Source of the DNA: an uncultured Lachnospiraceae bacterium | GTDB lineage: Bacteria; Bacillota; Clostridia; Lachnospirales; Lachnospiraceae | Assembly: GCA_910586315.1 (NCBI GenBank) | Contig: CAJUIP010000016.1 | Coordinates: 11,087 to 75,086 of the forward strand | Direction: 5' to 3' | DNA: 64,000 bases | Shown: piece by piece, positions 8,392 to 18,248 of the stretch | Numbering within the stretch: position 1 is the stretch's first letter | How the letters are laid out: each line of letters opens with the position of its first letter | Notes under the pieces: model-generated | Told to the model about the DNA's origin: nothing | Database searches by the model: none | What the model saw: only the letters and a program-made list of their open reading frames with translations | Position numbers and translations under genes: made by a program

Positions 8392-9999
8392 ATGGCAAAG
8401 AAGAAAACTGTCGAAAAGACAATGAATATAGATAATATTTTGTTCAATTGCAGGGATATCCTGAGGGCCGCCCGTAACTCGGGGTCGTTCTTTGAAAAGC
8501 GTGATATGATGCTGACGCTTGTATTTTTGCGTTTTATTGGCGAAAAGTATGAGGATGGAGTGGAAAAGCTTAAGCGGACGCTTGTGGAACAGGGGTTAGA
8601 TCCGGAAGATGAAAATATCAGGGCAGCATTCTTTGACGATGCTACGTTTACGGATGGAACATATAATCTGCCGCCCGAAGCAAGGTGGTCGGCCATCATC
8701 AATACGCCTGCACCAGGACTTAATGTTGCACTTGATACGGCTCTTCACAGCATTGCAGCGGATTCGAAAGATTTAAAGGGTTGTTTTATTGAAGGTACGT
8801 TTACCACTAGAAATCTTGCGCCCAATGATATCAAGAAGCTTGTGGATGAAGTAAATAAAATCAGCCATAGAGCATTTGGAGAGGAAAAAGACCTTATCGG
8901 CCGTGTTTATGAATATTTTCTAAAGGAATTTGCAGTGAATGCGACAAAAGAAGAGGGAGAGTTTTATACTCCTCACGATGTTGTACAGCTGATTGCAACC
9001 ATGATAGAACCATATGACGGCACTTTATATGATCCTTGCTGCGGTTCCGGCGGTATGTTTATACAAAGTGCGGAGCTTGTGAAATCCAGGCAGGGCGATC
9101 TCAACAAAATCAATATTTACGGACAGGAAAAGGACGCGGCGACGTATCGTCTTGCCAAGATGAATCTTGCGCTTCGCGGGCTCAGCCACAATCTTGGCGA
9201 AACAAATGATTCTTCCTTTACCCATGATTTGCACAGGGGATTATATTTTAACTATATCATGGCGAACCCGCCTTTTAACCTGAAAGGCTGGTATAATGAT
9301 AATCTGAAAAATGATTCCCGGTGGTCTGAGTATCAGACTCCGCCTGCAAGCAATGCAAACTATGCCTGGATTTTACATATGCTGTATCACCTGAAGAAAG
9401 CGGACGGCGTTGCGGGCTTCCTTCTTGCCAATGGCGCATTGAACGATAGTGATACGCTTGAAATCCGTAAAAAATTAATTCAAAATGATAAGGTGGAAGC
9501 GATTATTGTTCTCCCAAGGGAGTTATTTATCACTACCGACATCAGTGTTACTCTCTGGATTTTGAATCAGAATAAAAAAGGCGGCAGATATCACGGCAGA
9601 AATCTTCGCAATCGTGAACATGAAATCCTTTTTATGGACTTGCGTCAGTGGACAGAAAATCCGGTTAAGGGTGAAAACAAAAAGAAGGTACGTTTCGTAA
9701 CAGAACAGATTGAAAGAGCGGCTGACATATACCATACATGGCAGAGGGAAGGTACGGACGGTACGAAATATGAAGTGCCTGAACTTTACCGCAGTGTGGG
9801 TGTTGCCGAGATTGAAAACAAAGGCTGGGCTCTGACTCCGAGCAAATATATCACATTTATTGACCATGATCTGGAGATTGACTACGAAAAGGAAATGGCT
9901 CGTATTCAGGCGGAAATGAAAGAGATTATGAAGCAGGAAAAAGAATCCCGGCAGATGCTGGAAGACGCATTCAGGGGGATTGGGTATGGCATTGATTAG
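8392..9999 (+). CDS. hsdM: Type I restriction-modification methyltransferase subunit HsdM
   Basis: This 535-residue N6-adenine DNA methyltransferase is the M subunit of a type I system. The N-terminal HsdM helical domain spans about residues 10-150. The SAM-binding motif DPCCGSGG starts at residue 214 and the catalytic motif NPPF at residue 292. The C terminus is a short coiled coil ending at HsdS-binding length. The ATG at 8392 is chosen over an upstream in-frame ATG because a GAGGAAG site precedes it. Its last 14 bases overlap the start of the next gene, which encodes the specificity part fused to the restriction subunit. Confidence 0.95.
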   Translation: MAKKKTVEKTMNIDNILFNCRDILRAARNSGSFFEKRDMMLTLVFLRFIGEKYEDGVEKLKRTLVEQGLDPEDENIRAAFFDDATFTDGTYNLPPEARWSAIINTPAPGLNVALDTALHSIAADSKDLKGCFIEGTFTTRNLAPNDIKKLVDEVNKISHRAFGEEKDLIGRVYEYFLKEFAVNATKEEGEFYTPHDVVQLIATMIEPYDGTLYDPCCGSGGMFIQSAELVKSRQGDLNKINIYGQEKDAATYRLAKMNLALRGLSHNLGETNDSSFTHDLHRGLYFNYIMANPPFNLKGWYNDNLKNDSRWSEYQTPPASNANYAWILHMLYHLKKADGVAGFLLANGALNDSDTLEIRKKLIQNDKVEAIIVLPRELFITTDISVTLWILNQNKKGGRYHGRNLRNREHEILFMDLRQWTENPVKGENKKKVRFVTEQIERAADIYHTWQREGTDGTKYEVPELYRSVGVAEIENKGWALTPSKYITFIDHDLEIDYEKEMARIQAEMKEIMKQEKESRQMLEDAFRGIGYGID

Positions 10000-12900
10000 G
10001 TATAAGATCGGAGAATGTGTTGAGCTTTTCAGTGAAAAATGTGGAATCCCTGATTTAACGGCATGGGATATATCCGGAGTGAACAGTGATAAAGAATTTT
10101 TTGAGCCGTCGAAGCAGACAGGGGAAGACACAAGCAATTACAAAAATGTTCCTCCAAACTATTTTGCATGTAATTTAATGCATGTCGGAAGGGATGTGGT
10201 TCTTCCTGTTGGACTGAACCATACGGTAAAAACTAAAATTGTAAGCCCCGCTTATACGATTTTCAAAATAAAAGATGAAATCCCTTTGCTGCGGGAATAT
10301 TTTTATATGATGCTGAAGTCTGAGGAACGGGACCGTTATTTCTGGTTTCATACGGATGCATCTGTTCGGGACGGGATGTCATGGGGGGACTTTTGTGATT
10401 TAGAAATTGACCTCCCGCCCCTCCCCATTCAGCAAAAATATGTAGACGTTTATAACGCCATGCTCGCAAACCAACAGAGTTATGAGCGTGGGCTTGAGGA
10501 TTTGAAACTGGTTTGTGACGCGTATATTGACAATCTCAGAAAGAAGCTGCCACATAGAAAGTTGGGAAATTATATTTCTATATGTGAGAATAGAAATGAT
10601 GACCTGGTATATGGAATGGATGCGGTACGAGGTATTTCGATTGAAAAGAAGTTTATTGAAACAAAGGCAAATATGGAAGGGGTATCCCTGAAACCGTATG
10701 CGATTGTTAACCCTGACGAATTTGCATACGTAACTGTAACTTCAAGAAACGGAGAAAAGCTCTCCATTGCCCGCAACAGCAGTAACGAAGTTTATCTCTG
10801 TTCTTCTTCTTATATCGTATTTAAAGTGGATGATACAGGAAAATTATTGCCGGAATACTTGTCCATGTTATTTGAACGCGGGGAGTTTAATCGTTATTCC
10901 CGTTTCCATTCATGGGGAAAAGAATATCATGGCCGCTATTGTGAATCAGAATATGAATATGCATTTACTGAATTTTTGGAGGCCGAGGGCTGGATATATT
11001 CTTCCGGCAGCAATCTCTCCCGTGTAACGAAAAGAGATGTGCTGATTGCTGATGATTTCAAGAAGTTCCTGGCCGATACAAATCCATACTTAACCGAAGA
11101 GGAGGTTACGCAGATTTTTGATACGGTCCGCCTTGTCGGCGGTGAAAGTGATTTCGCTGCTTTACATAAAGTATACGGCTGGATGGTTGACGGCATACCG
11201 TTTACGCCACAGGACGGACTGGCGAGAATGATACCGCTTATTCATTTTGAAAATCCACATAAAAACATATTTCGTGTGGTAAATCAGTTCACAGTTGAGT
11301 ATACAAACAATGGCCAGAAAGAAACCCGCAGGCCGGACGTTCTTTTATTTGTAAACGGGATGCCGGTATGCATAATGGAATTGAAAAATCCGGCGGATGT
11401 AAACGCGACTGTTTATGATGCATGGGAGCAAATCGCGGTTCGTTACTGGCGGGATATTCCGCACCTTCTGCATTACTGTCCTCTGGCCTGCATTTCCGAT
11501 GGGGTGAAAACAAGGCTGGGAACGGTTCGTACGGCGTATGAACATTTTTACGCCTGGAGACGAGTGAATGATGAAGACGCAGTCTCTACGCTGCCTTTTG
11601 AAGAAACAGAAACAATGATAAAGGGAGTATATGCACCTGAGCGGTTCCTGGAAATTTTCAGAGACTATATCTATTTTCAGGACAGTATTTATGACAGCTC
11701 TGAGGTTGAAATTGTATGCCGTTATCCGCAGTTTTTTGCGGCAAGACTGCTAAAACAAAGCATCGTAAATTCTGTTACCATAAAAAGCGGCAAGGGCGGG
11801 ACGTATTTTGGTGCGACAGGGTGCGGGAAAACGTATACGATGGCTTTCCTGGCCCGTCAGCTTGCGCTTCGCTGTACCGACATACCGGAAATCGGCTCAC
11901 CGACAATTATTCTGATTGTTGACCGTGATGAGCTTCAAAAGCAGGGGGCCAGGCTTTTTACCAAAAGTACGGAATTTTTGAATCTTGGCGAGGTATCTGT
12001 TGTAAAAAACAGGGCACAGTTAAGAGAGGAGCTTGGAGCACGGCAGAGCGGCGGTTTTTATATTTGTACCATTCAGAAGTTCTGCGACCGGGAGGATGAC
12101 AAAATCGGCCTTATCAATGACCGGCAGAATATCATATGTTTTTCGGATGAGGCACACAGAACCCAGCTGGAGCATTCTAAAAAAATCCGCTTCAGCAAGG
12201 ATGCGGATGAAAATATGAAAGCCATGATTTCAAAGCCGTACGCAAAGGTTTTGAAGGAGGCGTTTCCACGGGCTGTTTTTGTCGGCTTTACCGGTACTCC
12301 GATTGCAGAAACCTACCAGACCTTTGGAGATGAGATTGACCGGTATACCATGGACCAGGCAGTTGCAGACGGATTGACAGTTTCCATCAAGTATCATCCC
12401 CGTATTGCGAAGGTGCTGCTTGATAAGACAAAAGTAAAAGAGATTGAAGCTTACTATAAAAAATGCGCGGACGACGGCGCGACATATGAGGATATTGAAG
12501 CAAGCAAAAAAGCGATGAGCTCTATGGAAGTGATTCTTGGAGAACCATCGCGGTTAGAACGCCTTGCCACAGATATCCATGACCATTATCTTTCTTCCTG
12601 TGCAGGCGACCCGGACAGAATCCAGAAGGCAATGTTGGTCTGCTCAAACAGAAAGATTGCGTATGCGCTGCTTCAGAAATTCAGGGAAAAGTATCCGGAA
12701 TGGTTTGAAGAAAGGAAATCACCGGATGGAGTTTCGGTAACTGAAGAGGAATTAAAAGAGCTGAAGCCAATGCCGTTTCTTGCCATGGTAGCCAGCGTCG
12801 GCAGTAACGATGAAAAAGAGATGTACAACTATCTGGGCGGAGTTAAGAATGATAAGCGCTCGGAAGAGCTTGACGCTGCTTTTAAACAGGAAAAATCAAA

Positions 12901-14314
12901 CTTCCACATCGTGATTGTCGTAGATATGTGGATTACTGGCTTTGACGTTCCCTGCCTCACATACTTATATAATGACAAGCCACTTAAGAAACATATGCTG
13001 ATACAGACAATCAGTCGTGTAAACAGAAAATATCCCGGAAAAGAATTTGGCATGGTTATCGATTATATCGGAATCCGCAACAATATGCGTGAAGCAATGA
13101 AGATGTATGGCGGAGACAGTTCTGTTGCTCCTACTTCGGATGATGTCTTGCAGGCCACGTCAGCGTTCCGGGAAGAATTGGAAATTTTAAAAACACTTTT
13201 TGCGGACTACGATTTATCGCCTTTTTTAAATCCGGATTGTGCCCCTGGTCTTCGCTACAGACTTCTTGCCAAAGCGGCCGAGTATGTATTTGTATCAACG
13301 CAGGAATTGCAAACAGGAGAAAACAAAGGATCCAAAAAAGTTTCTTTTAAAACTTATTTTTTAAAGACCGTAAAGCGGATGAGAACTGCCTTTGATATCT
13401 GCCAGCCTTCCGGTGACCTTGGAGAAGAAGAATCCGCGCTTGCACAATGTTTTATGGCCATCGCTGGTTTTGTCCGTAAGATGAGCGGGACAAGCGAAGT
13501 GGATACCGATACCATGAACCGCGCCGTTTCCAGGATGGTTGAAGAGGCTTTAAAGTACAATCAGGTGGAAAGCGTTCTGGAAAGCGGCGAGGAAGAAGAC
13601 ATCTTTTCTCCGGAATACTTTGAAAAATTATCAGATGTTGAAATGCCTGCAACAAAACTGGAGCTGCTTGTGAAAATGCTGCGTAAGCAGATTAAAGAAT
13701 ATGGAAAGGTCAACCAGTTAGCTGCAAAGACCTTCGAGGAAATGCTGGAAAAGACGATTGCGGAGTATCATGAACGACGCAGTCACCTGACGGCCGAAGA
13801 AGCCGGAGAGGCACAGGAGCAGGCGTCGGAGGATATTATTAAGATTGCTACAGAACAGGCGTTAGCGATTCTTCGCCAGATGAACGAGAACATGGAAAGC
13901 TTTCGTAAGGTTGGTCTGACTTTTGAAGAAAAAGCATTTTATGATATATTGATTGCTTTGCGCGACCAATATAACTTCGAGTACGGAACAGATAAGGAAA
14001 CGGGCGGCGTTGTGATTAATGATAAGTGCAGGAGCCTGGCAAAAAAAGTAAAAGAAATCATTGATGTGAAGTCTTCTTTTACAGACTGGCTTAATAATCA
14101 GAATATAAGAAATCAATTAAAGCTGGAAATTAAATTGTGCCTGATCAAGAATGGATATCCGCCTCAGTACAGCCCGGAAGTATTCAGTAAGGTTATGGAA
14201 CAAGTGGAAAATTTCGAGGAACATGAAGAGCATAAACTTATTTCTTATTATGATCATAAGCCGCAGCCGATGATGAAGGTGGCAGAGAAGGCGGAAGATT
14301 ATGGAAAAGAATAG
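9986..14314 (+). CDS. Fused HsdS-HsdR type I restriction polypeptide
   Basis: One uninterrupted 1442-codon frame joins a specificity subunit to the restriction subunit. Residues 1-311 are HsdS-like: a first target-recognition domain, the conserved helix IQQKYVDVYNAMLANQQSYE (about 155-175), and a second recognition domain that breaks off at RFHSWG. From about residue 312 it is HsdR: YCESEYEYAFTEFLEAEGW, a PD-(D/E)XK nuclease site with PDVLL and ELK (Glu465, Lys467), Walker A GATGCGKT (609-616), DEAH (721-724), and helicase motif TISRVNRKYPGKEFG. The distal half of the second recognition domain and its conserved helix are missing. The ATG at 9986 has AGGGGGA 6 bases upstream. Confidence 0.9.
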   Translation: MALIRYKIGECVELFSEKCGIPDLTAWDISGVNSDKEFFEPSKQTGEDTSNYKNVPPNYFACNLMHVGRDVVLPVGLNHTVKTKIVSPAYTIFKIKDEIPLLREYFYMMLKSEERDRYFWFHTDASVRDGMSWGDFCDLEIDLPPLPIQQKYVDVYNAMLANQQSYERGLEDLKLVCDAYIDNLRKKLPHRKLGNYISICENRNDDLVYGMDAVRGISIEKKFIETKANMEGVSLKPYAIVNPDEFAYVTVTSRNGEKLSIARNSSNEVYLCSSSYIVFKVDDTGKLLPEYLSMLFERGEFNRYSRFHSWGKEYHGRYCESEYEYAFTEFLEAEGWIYSSGSNLSRVTKRDVLIADDFKKFLADTNPYLTEEEVTQIFDTVRLVGGESDFAALHKVYGWMVDGIPFTPQDGLARMIPLIHFENPHKNIFRVVNQFTVEYTNNGQKETRRPDVLLFVNGMPVCIMELKNPADVNATVYDAWEQIAVRYWRDIPHLLHYCPLACISDGVKTRLGTVRTAYEHFYAWRRVNDEDAVSTLPFEETETMIKGVYAPERFLEIFRDYIYFQDSIYDSSEVEIVCRYPQFFAARLLKQSIVNSVTIKSGKGGTYFGATGCGKTYTMAFLARQLALRCTDIPEIGSPTIILIVDRDELQKQGARLFTKSTEFLNLGEVSVVKNRAQLREELGARQSGGFYICTIQKFCDREDDKIGLINDRQNIICFSDEAHRTQLEHSKKIRFSKDADENMKAMISKPYAKVLKEAFPRAVFVGFTGTPIAETYQTFGDEIDRYTMDQAVADGLTVSIKYHPRIAKVLLDKTKVKEIEAYYKKCADDGATYEDIEASKKAMSSMEVILGEPSRLERLATDIHDHYLSSCAGDPDRIQKAMLVCSNRKIAYALLQKFREKYPEWFEERKSPDGVSVTEEELKELKPMPFLAMVASVGSNDEKEMYNYLGGVKNDKRSEELDAAFKQEKSNFHIVIVVDMWITGFDVPCLTYLYNDKPLKKHMLIQTISRVNRKYPGKEFGMVIDYIGIRNNMREAMKMYGGDSSVAPTSDDVLQATSAFREELEILKTLFADYDLSPFLNPDCAPGLRYRLLAKAAEYVFVSTQELQTGENKGSKKVSFKTYFLKTVKRMRTAFDICQPSGDLGEEESALAQCFMAIAGFVRKMSGTSEVDTDTMNRAVSRMVEEALKYNQVESVLESGEEEDIFSPEYFEKLSDVEMPATKLELLVKMLRKQIKEYGKVNQLAAKTFEEMLEKTIAEYHERRSHLTAEEAGEAQEQASEDIIKIATEQALAILRQMNENMESFRKVGLTFEEKAFYDILIALRDQYNFEYGTDKETGGVVINDKCRSLAKKVKEIIDVKSSFTDWLNNQNIRNQLKLEIKLCLIKNGYPPQYSPEVFSKVMEQVENFEEHEEHKLISYYDHKPQPMMKVAEKAEDYGKE

Positions 14315-14401
14315 ACGAAGTATTTGATGGATTCTTTCTGGGAGAAATGAAATGGAATCTGGTACATCGTTTGGCAGGTAATTGGGTCTGTCATTTAAGA
14401 A

Positions 14402-14893
14402 ATGGTGTATGATCACTTATCCGGAAAAGCAGTATATAACTATATGAAAAAAATGGAGGCCTTTGTGATTCATTTACAGAACAGACAGGATACGCCGAGT
14501 CTGGAAAAAATAGGAGAGTATATCAGAAATCCTGTTTTTGAAAAATTTTGCAGGGAAATAAAGGCGCAGTATGGCTGCAGTGAAAAAATAGAATACAGTT
14601 CATGCAGTTGGGAGAGGGGATGGAATGTCAAATTCAAAAAAGCAGGAAAAACTTTATGCACCATATATCCCCGGGAGAATTATTTCACGGTTATGATTGT
14701 TATTGGTGAAAAAGAGAAGATGTCTGTGGAAGTCGTGTTGCCAGAACTGTCGCCGTATCTGCGGGAAGTTTACGCGCAGACAAAAGAAGGAAATGGACAA
14801 AAATGGCTTATGATTGATTTGGAGGACGAAGGGGACGTATATAAAGATGCGATGCGTCTGATTCAGATCCGCAGGGGTGGGGCAGGGCAGTAA
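14402..14893 (+). CDS. DUF3788-type small protein
   Basis: This 163-residue soluble protein resembles DUF3788 proteins, whose function is not known. The typical pattern is visible: an N-terminal helix region ending LQNRQDTPSLEKIGEYI, then CSWERGWNVKFKKAGKTLCTIYP, then FTVMIVIG, and a C-terminal KWLMIDLEDEGDVYKDAMRLI. The start at 14402 has no clear ribosome binding site; ATG codons at 14444 and 14453 are alternatives. It follows the restriction gene by 87 bases and may be part of the same accessory block. Confidence 0.6.
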   Translation: MVYDHLSGKAVYNYMKKMEAFVIHLQNRQDTPSLEKIGEYIRNPVFEKFCREIKAQYGCSEKIEYSSCSWERGWNVKFKKAGKTLCTIYPRENYFTVMIVIGEKEKMSVEVVLPELSPYLREVYAQTKEGNGQKWLMIDLEDEGDVYKDAMRLIQIRRGGAGQ

Positions 14894-14921
14894 GCGTCTG
14901 CTGCAAAATTGGCGGCACGTA

Positions 14922-15482
14922 CTATGAAATGCCTGCCTCCTGTAGCGGTTCGGAACGATTTCCCGACAAGATGATATGGCTCGTTTGTCTTAGTGGAATG
15001 CCCGTTGTCGGCTTGACGGCTGATAACGGGCAATGCTTTACTCTTTTGGCTCTATGTTTTGCTTTTTCAATTGTAGTTTTACTTGCGTTTAGGCCATCAA
15101 TCGTAACCTCAATCACAACATAATTGGGGGCAATCGCAACATTTTTATTCTCAATCATAACTTTAGCTGCTACATTGTAATTCAGGTTATACAGCGTAAC
15201 CTGGAACGATGTGTTTTCATCCCTGTTTCCACTCCGCTTTCTGTTTAGCATTGTACATCAAACCGGCAATCTCCTCAATCTATTTTTCTGCTGTCAAAGT
15301 CTAAAACACAGCGGTACGTAACCGTTCAGGCACCCCATCCGGCAGTACATATTTCTGTCGGATGTGCTCCTGAAACTATCTAATATCTTGTCACAATTCT
15401 TGCATACCCGCAGCTCCCTTTCGCTCATGTTATTGTTGTAATGAATCCTGAAGTCATACAAGAATAACAGATAGCCTGCCAA
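14922..15482 (-). pseudogene. Degenerate remnant with a zinc-ribbon-like CxxC
   Basis: Two broken - strand frames lie here. The upstream one (15294-15482) contains RELRVCKNCDKILDS and a later MYCRMGC, a zinc-ribbon-like pattern seen in DUF6076-type and phage-associated proteins. After stops, a short in-frame piece MYNAKQKAEWKQG precedes another open frame (14922-15251). None has a good start or full length. I read the stretch as the decayed end of one larger gene, but the family is uncertain and both frames could be chance. Confidence 0.35.
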
Positions 15483-15596
15483 GCTGTCAGACTATCTTTT
15501 GACAAATAGCAGACGTCAATGGCCATCCACAAAAAATATATGGTGCAAATCAGGGGTTCCTCTATAATCAATACATCAACGATTGGAGGAAATAAT

Positions 15597-16226
15597 ATGA
15601 ACGCAAAGGTTTATGCTTACATCCGGGTTTCATCCAAAGACCAGAATGAGGACAGGCAAAAAATTGCCATGCGGGAATTTGGAATACCTGATAATTTCGT
15701 ATTTATGGACAAACAATCAGGCAAGGATTTTGAGCGGCCAGGATACAAGCAGCTCATGCGAAAAATAAAGCCGGGTGACACTCTTGTTATTAAGAGCATC
15801 GACCGGCTGGGACGCAACTATGAGGAGATATTGGAACAGTGGCGCATTCTCACAAAGGAAAAACGGGCTGCTATCGTGGTTCTGGACATGCCTTTGCTGG
15901 ATACCCGGCATGGCCGCGACCTTGTAGGGACATTGATTGCCGATATTGTGCTTCAACTTTTATCCTATGTCGCACAGACCGAGCGGGAGTTCATCCACCA
16001 GAGGCAGGCCGAAGGCATTGCCGCTGCAAAGGCGCGGGGAGTACGGTTCGGGCGAAAACCGATGGAGCGTCCCCCGGAGTTTGATGTTGTACGGCTAAAA
16101 TGGGAAAAGGGTCTGATTTCAGCGCGGAAAGCAGCGGCTCAGCTGGGTATTACGCATCAAACCTTTCTTGCATGGGCTACGGAGACGAAAAAAGTTTTTG
16201 CAGCTGGTGAAAAAAGTACAGTTTAG
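15597..16226 (+). CDS. Serine recombinase of the resolvase/invertase family
   Basis: This 209-residue protein has the small serine recombinase layout. The N-terminal catalytic domain starts MNAKVYAYIRVSSKDQNEDR (nucleophile serine in the RVSS motif), and IKSIDRLGRNYEEI carries the conserved D-R-x-x-R residues. A long helix (YVAQTEREFIHQRQAEGIAAAKARG) leads to a C-terminal helix-turn-helix (LISARKAAAQLGITHQTFLAWA). The ATG at 15597 follows TTGGAGGAAATA. It could resolve or invert a DNA segment; no paired recombination sites were found by eye. It stands between gene remnants and a MITE-like hairpin, suggesting a mobile-element scar. Confidence 0.9.
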   Translation: MNAKVYAYIRVSSKDQNEDRQKIAMREFGIPDNFVFMDKQSGKDFERPGYKQLMRKIKPGDTLVIKSIDRLGRNYEEILEQWRILTKEKRAAIVVLDMPLLDTRHGRDLVGTLIADIVLQLLSYVAQTEREFIHQRQAEGIAAAKARGVRFGRKPMERPPEFDVVRLKWEKGLISARKAAAQLGITHQTFLAWATETKKVFAAGEKSTV

Positions 16227-16358
16227 TCACCACAAATAAGATTCTTCGACATCTCTAAAAATATTTTTAAAAAATTTACAGGAACCTTAATAATTATACC
16301 TCCAAAGGCTTAAAAACACAATACAAAAACTGGATATTAAACTGTACTTAAGCATCCA

Positions 16359-16525
16359 CCAGTATAACTCACCTTAAATACCGTTCTGTTTTGGTGAGGA
16401 TGCATTTTCGATAGTGCGAGGGAAAAAGTGGAGGCGTAGTGGTGCTACGTTTCCGCATTTTTCCTTTGTGCTATCAGAAAAGCAGACCAGTGAAACGTAT
16501 GGTTATTTAGGGTGGGTTATACTGG
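16359..16525 (+). repeat. Long imperfect hairpin, MITE-like, copy 1
   Basis: A 167-base imperfect inverted repeat. The ends CCAGTATAACTCACC and GGTGGGTTATACTGG pair, pairing continues with bulges to the middle, and the apex CGTAGTGGTGCTACG closes it. The apical half carries GGAGGCGTAGTGG, which is also found in the element at 28822-28984 read on the - strand. It lies 30 bases before the first gene of the NRPS operon, so it may lie in or next to that operon's leader. Confidence 0.75.
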
Positions 16526-16555
16526 GGAATACATCAATTATTTAGGAGGCTGTAT

Positions 16556-18106
16556 ATGAAATCCTATCCGCTCAACCCCCAACCGAATATCACGAATTTC
16601 AAACAACTTGTCGCAATAAATGCTACAGCTTATCCAGAAGATGCGGCATTTCAATTCCAGATTAATAAAAAGATTATTACAATTACATATCAAAGGTTCC
16701 AGGAAGATATTCAGGCTTTGGCCTCATATTTTTTTCAGAAAGGGTTGTTCCGTAACAAGATAGCGGTGCTTGGAGAGAACTGCTATGAGTGGGTGCTTAC
16801 CTATTTTTCGGTTGTCATGAGCAATAACATTATTGTTCCAATTGATAAGGAACTCCCGGCAGAAGATATAGGGCATCTGCTGGATTTTTCTGGCGTAGAA
16901 TTGTTGGTTTATGCAGATTCTTATGCAGATATTGCCAATGCAATGTTGCAGCATGGGCACACAAACGCCATCCTTTCGATGAAAGAGTTTCCTTCTATTC
17001 TCGAAAACGATTCCACGACAGAAATTGTAACAGATGAATTGAATCTGTGCGCCATTATTTTTACATCTGGCACCACTGGTAAGCCAAAAGGAGTCATGCT
17101 TTCTCAAAAAGCCCTGATAGTAGATGCGGTTGGTGCCTGTCAAAATGTCTACATCGCTGGCTCTTCCATGCTGACCCTTCCGCTTCATCATACTTTCGCT
17201 TTTACTGCTGGCGTACTGTCAATGCTTATCTACCGAGTTCCAATCTCTATCAGTCGGAGTCTGCGGACTTTTGCCGCAGATATGAAACTCTTTCAGCCGC
17301 AAAATATGTTTCTGGTTCCCCTTTATGTGGAAACGATGTATAAGAATATCTGGAAAGCAGCCAAAAATCAGGGCAAAGATAAACTTTTAAAACGCATGAT
17401 AACGCTCAGTAACTTTACCCGTAAGTTTGGCATTGACCTGCGACGCAAGCTTTTCAAATCGGTCCTGGATAATTTTGGCGGAAATTTGACGCTCATTGTC
17501 TCTGGCGGCGCGGCGATCCGTCAGGAGTATATTGACCGTTTTGAGGACCTGGGAATACAGATCCTCAATGGTTACGGTATTACTGAGTGCACCCCTGTGG
17601 TAGCCGTAAATCGAAATGAAGACTTTCGTGCAGGGAGTATTGGAGTACCCCTGCCATGCAACGAGGTTCGTGTGATAGATGGCGAGCTTTGTATCCGGGG
17701 CGAAAACGTGATGCTTGGCTATTACAAAGATGAGGCGGCTACCACGAAAGCCATGATAGACGGCTGGTTCCACACCGGTGATCTGGGCCATATTGACGAG
17801 GATGGATTTATCTATATCACCGGCCGGAAAAAGAACCTGATCATTCTCAGCAATGGAAAAAATATCTCTCCGGAAATGCTGGAAGAAAAGCTGCTGGCCA
17901 TTTCCGGGGTGCTGGAGGCGGTGGTTTCCGCTACGGAAGGTGTCATCACTGCGGAAATTTTTGCCGTACAGGAAGACCGGGAACGTATTCAGGAGGGCGT
18001 TATGGCAATGAACAAGACTTTGCCATCTTATCAGCGCATCCAACGGGTCAAATTCCGCAATCAGGAGTTTGAGAAGACCACAACTCAAAAAATCAAAAGA
18101 AAATAA
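16556..18106 (+). CDS. Acyl-CoA/acyl-ACP ligase (AMP-binding), NRPS operon
   Basis: This 516-residue ANL-superfamily ligase would activate a carboxylic acid as acyl-AMP and pass it to a thiol. Motifs are IIFTSGTTGKPKGVML near residue 168, NGYGITECTPVVAVN near 340, HTGDLGHIDEDGFIYITGRKK near 403, and a C-terminal TTQKIKRK supplying the catalytic lysine. The closest type by eye is a fatty acyl-CoA or fatty acyl-ACP ligase rather than an amino acid adenylation domain. The operon also carries a free acyl carrier protein and an NRPS that begins with a condensation domain. The simplest reading is that this enzyme loads an acyl starter. The start has a GGAGGC ribosome binding site. Confidence 0.85.
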   Translation: MKSYPLNPQPNITNFKQLVAINATAYPEDAAFQFQINKKIITITYQRFQEDIQALASYFFQKGLFRNKIAVLGENCYEWVLTYFSVVMSNNIIVPIDKELPAEDIGHLLDFSGVELLVYADSYADIANAMLQHGHTNAILSMKEFPSILENDSTTEIVTDELNLCAIIFTSGTTGKPKGVMLSQKALIVDAVGACQNVYIAGSSMLTLPLHHTFAFTAGVLSMLIYRVPISISRSLRTFAADMKLFQPQNMFLVPLYVETMYKNIWKAAKNQGKDKLLKRMITLSNFTRKFGIDLRRKLFKSVLDNFGGNLTLIVSGGAAIRQEYIDRFEDLGIQILNGYGITECTPVVAVNRNEDFRAGSIGVPLPCNEVRVIDGELCIRGENVMLGYYKDEAATTKAMIDGWFHTGDLGHIDEDGFIYITGRKKNLIILSNGKNISPEMLEEKLLAISGVLEAVVSATEGVITAEIFAVQEDRERIQEGVMAMNKTLPSYQRIQRVKFRNQEFEKTTTQKIKRK

Positions 18107-18248
18107 GTTAAGTATGTACAAAACTACAAAAGTCGCTATCTGACTATTGCATAATTCTACTCTTACAAGTTTTTTCTTTTAGCAGTTATGCTTGGGGATA
18201 AACCAAATTTGAGTTTTACTCACTCCTATAGTTACACTACCAAAGAAG

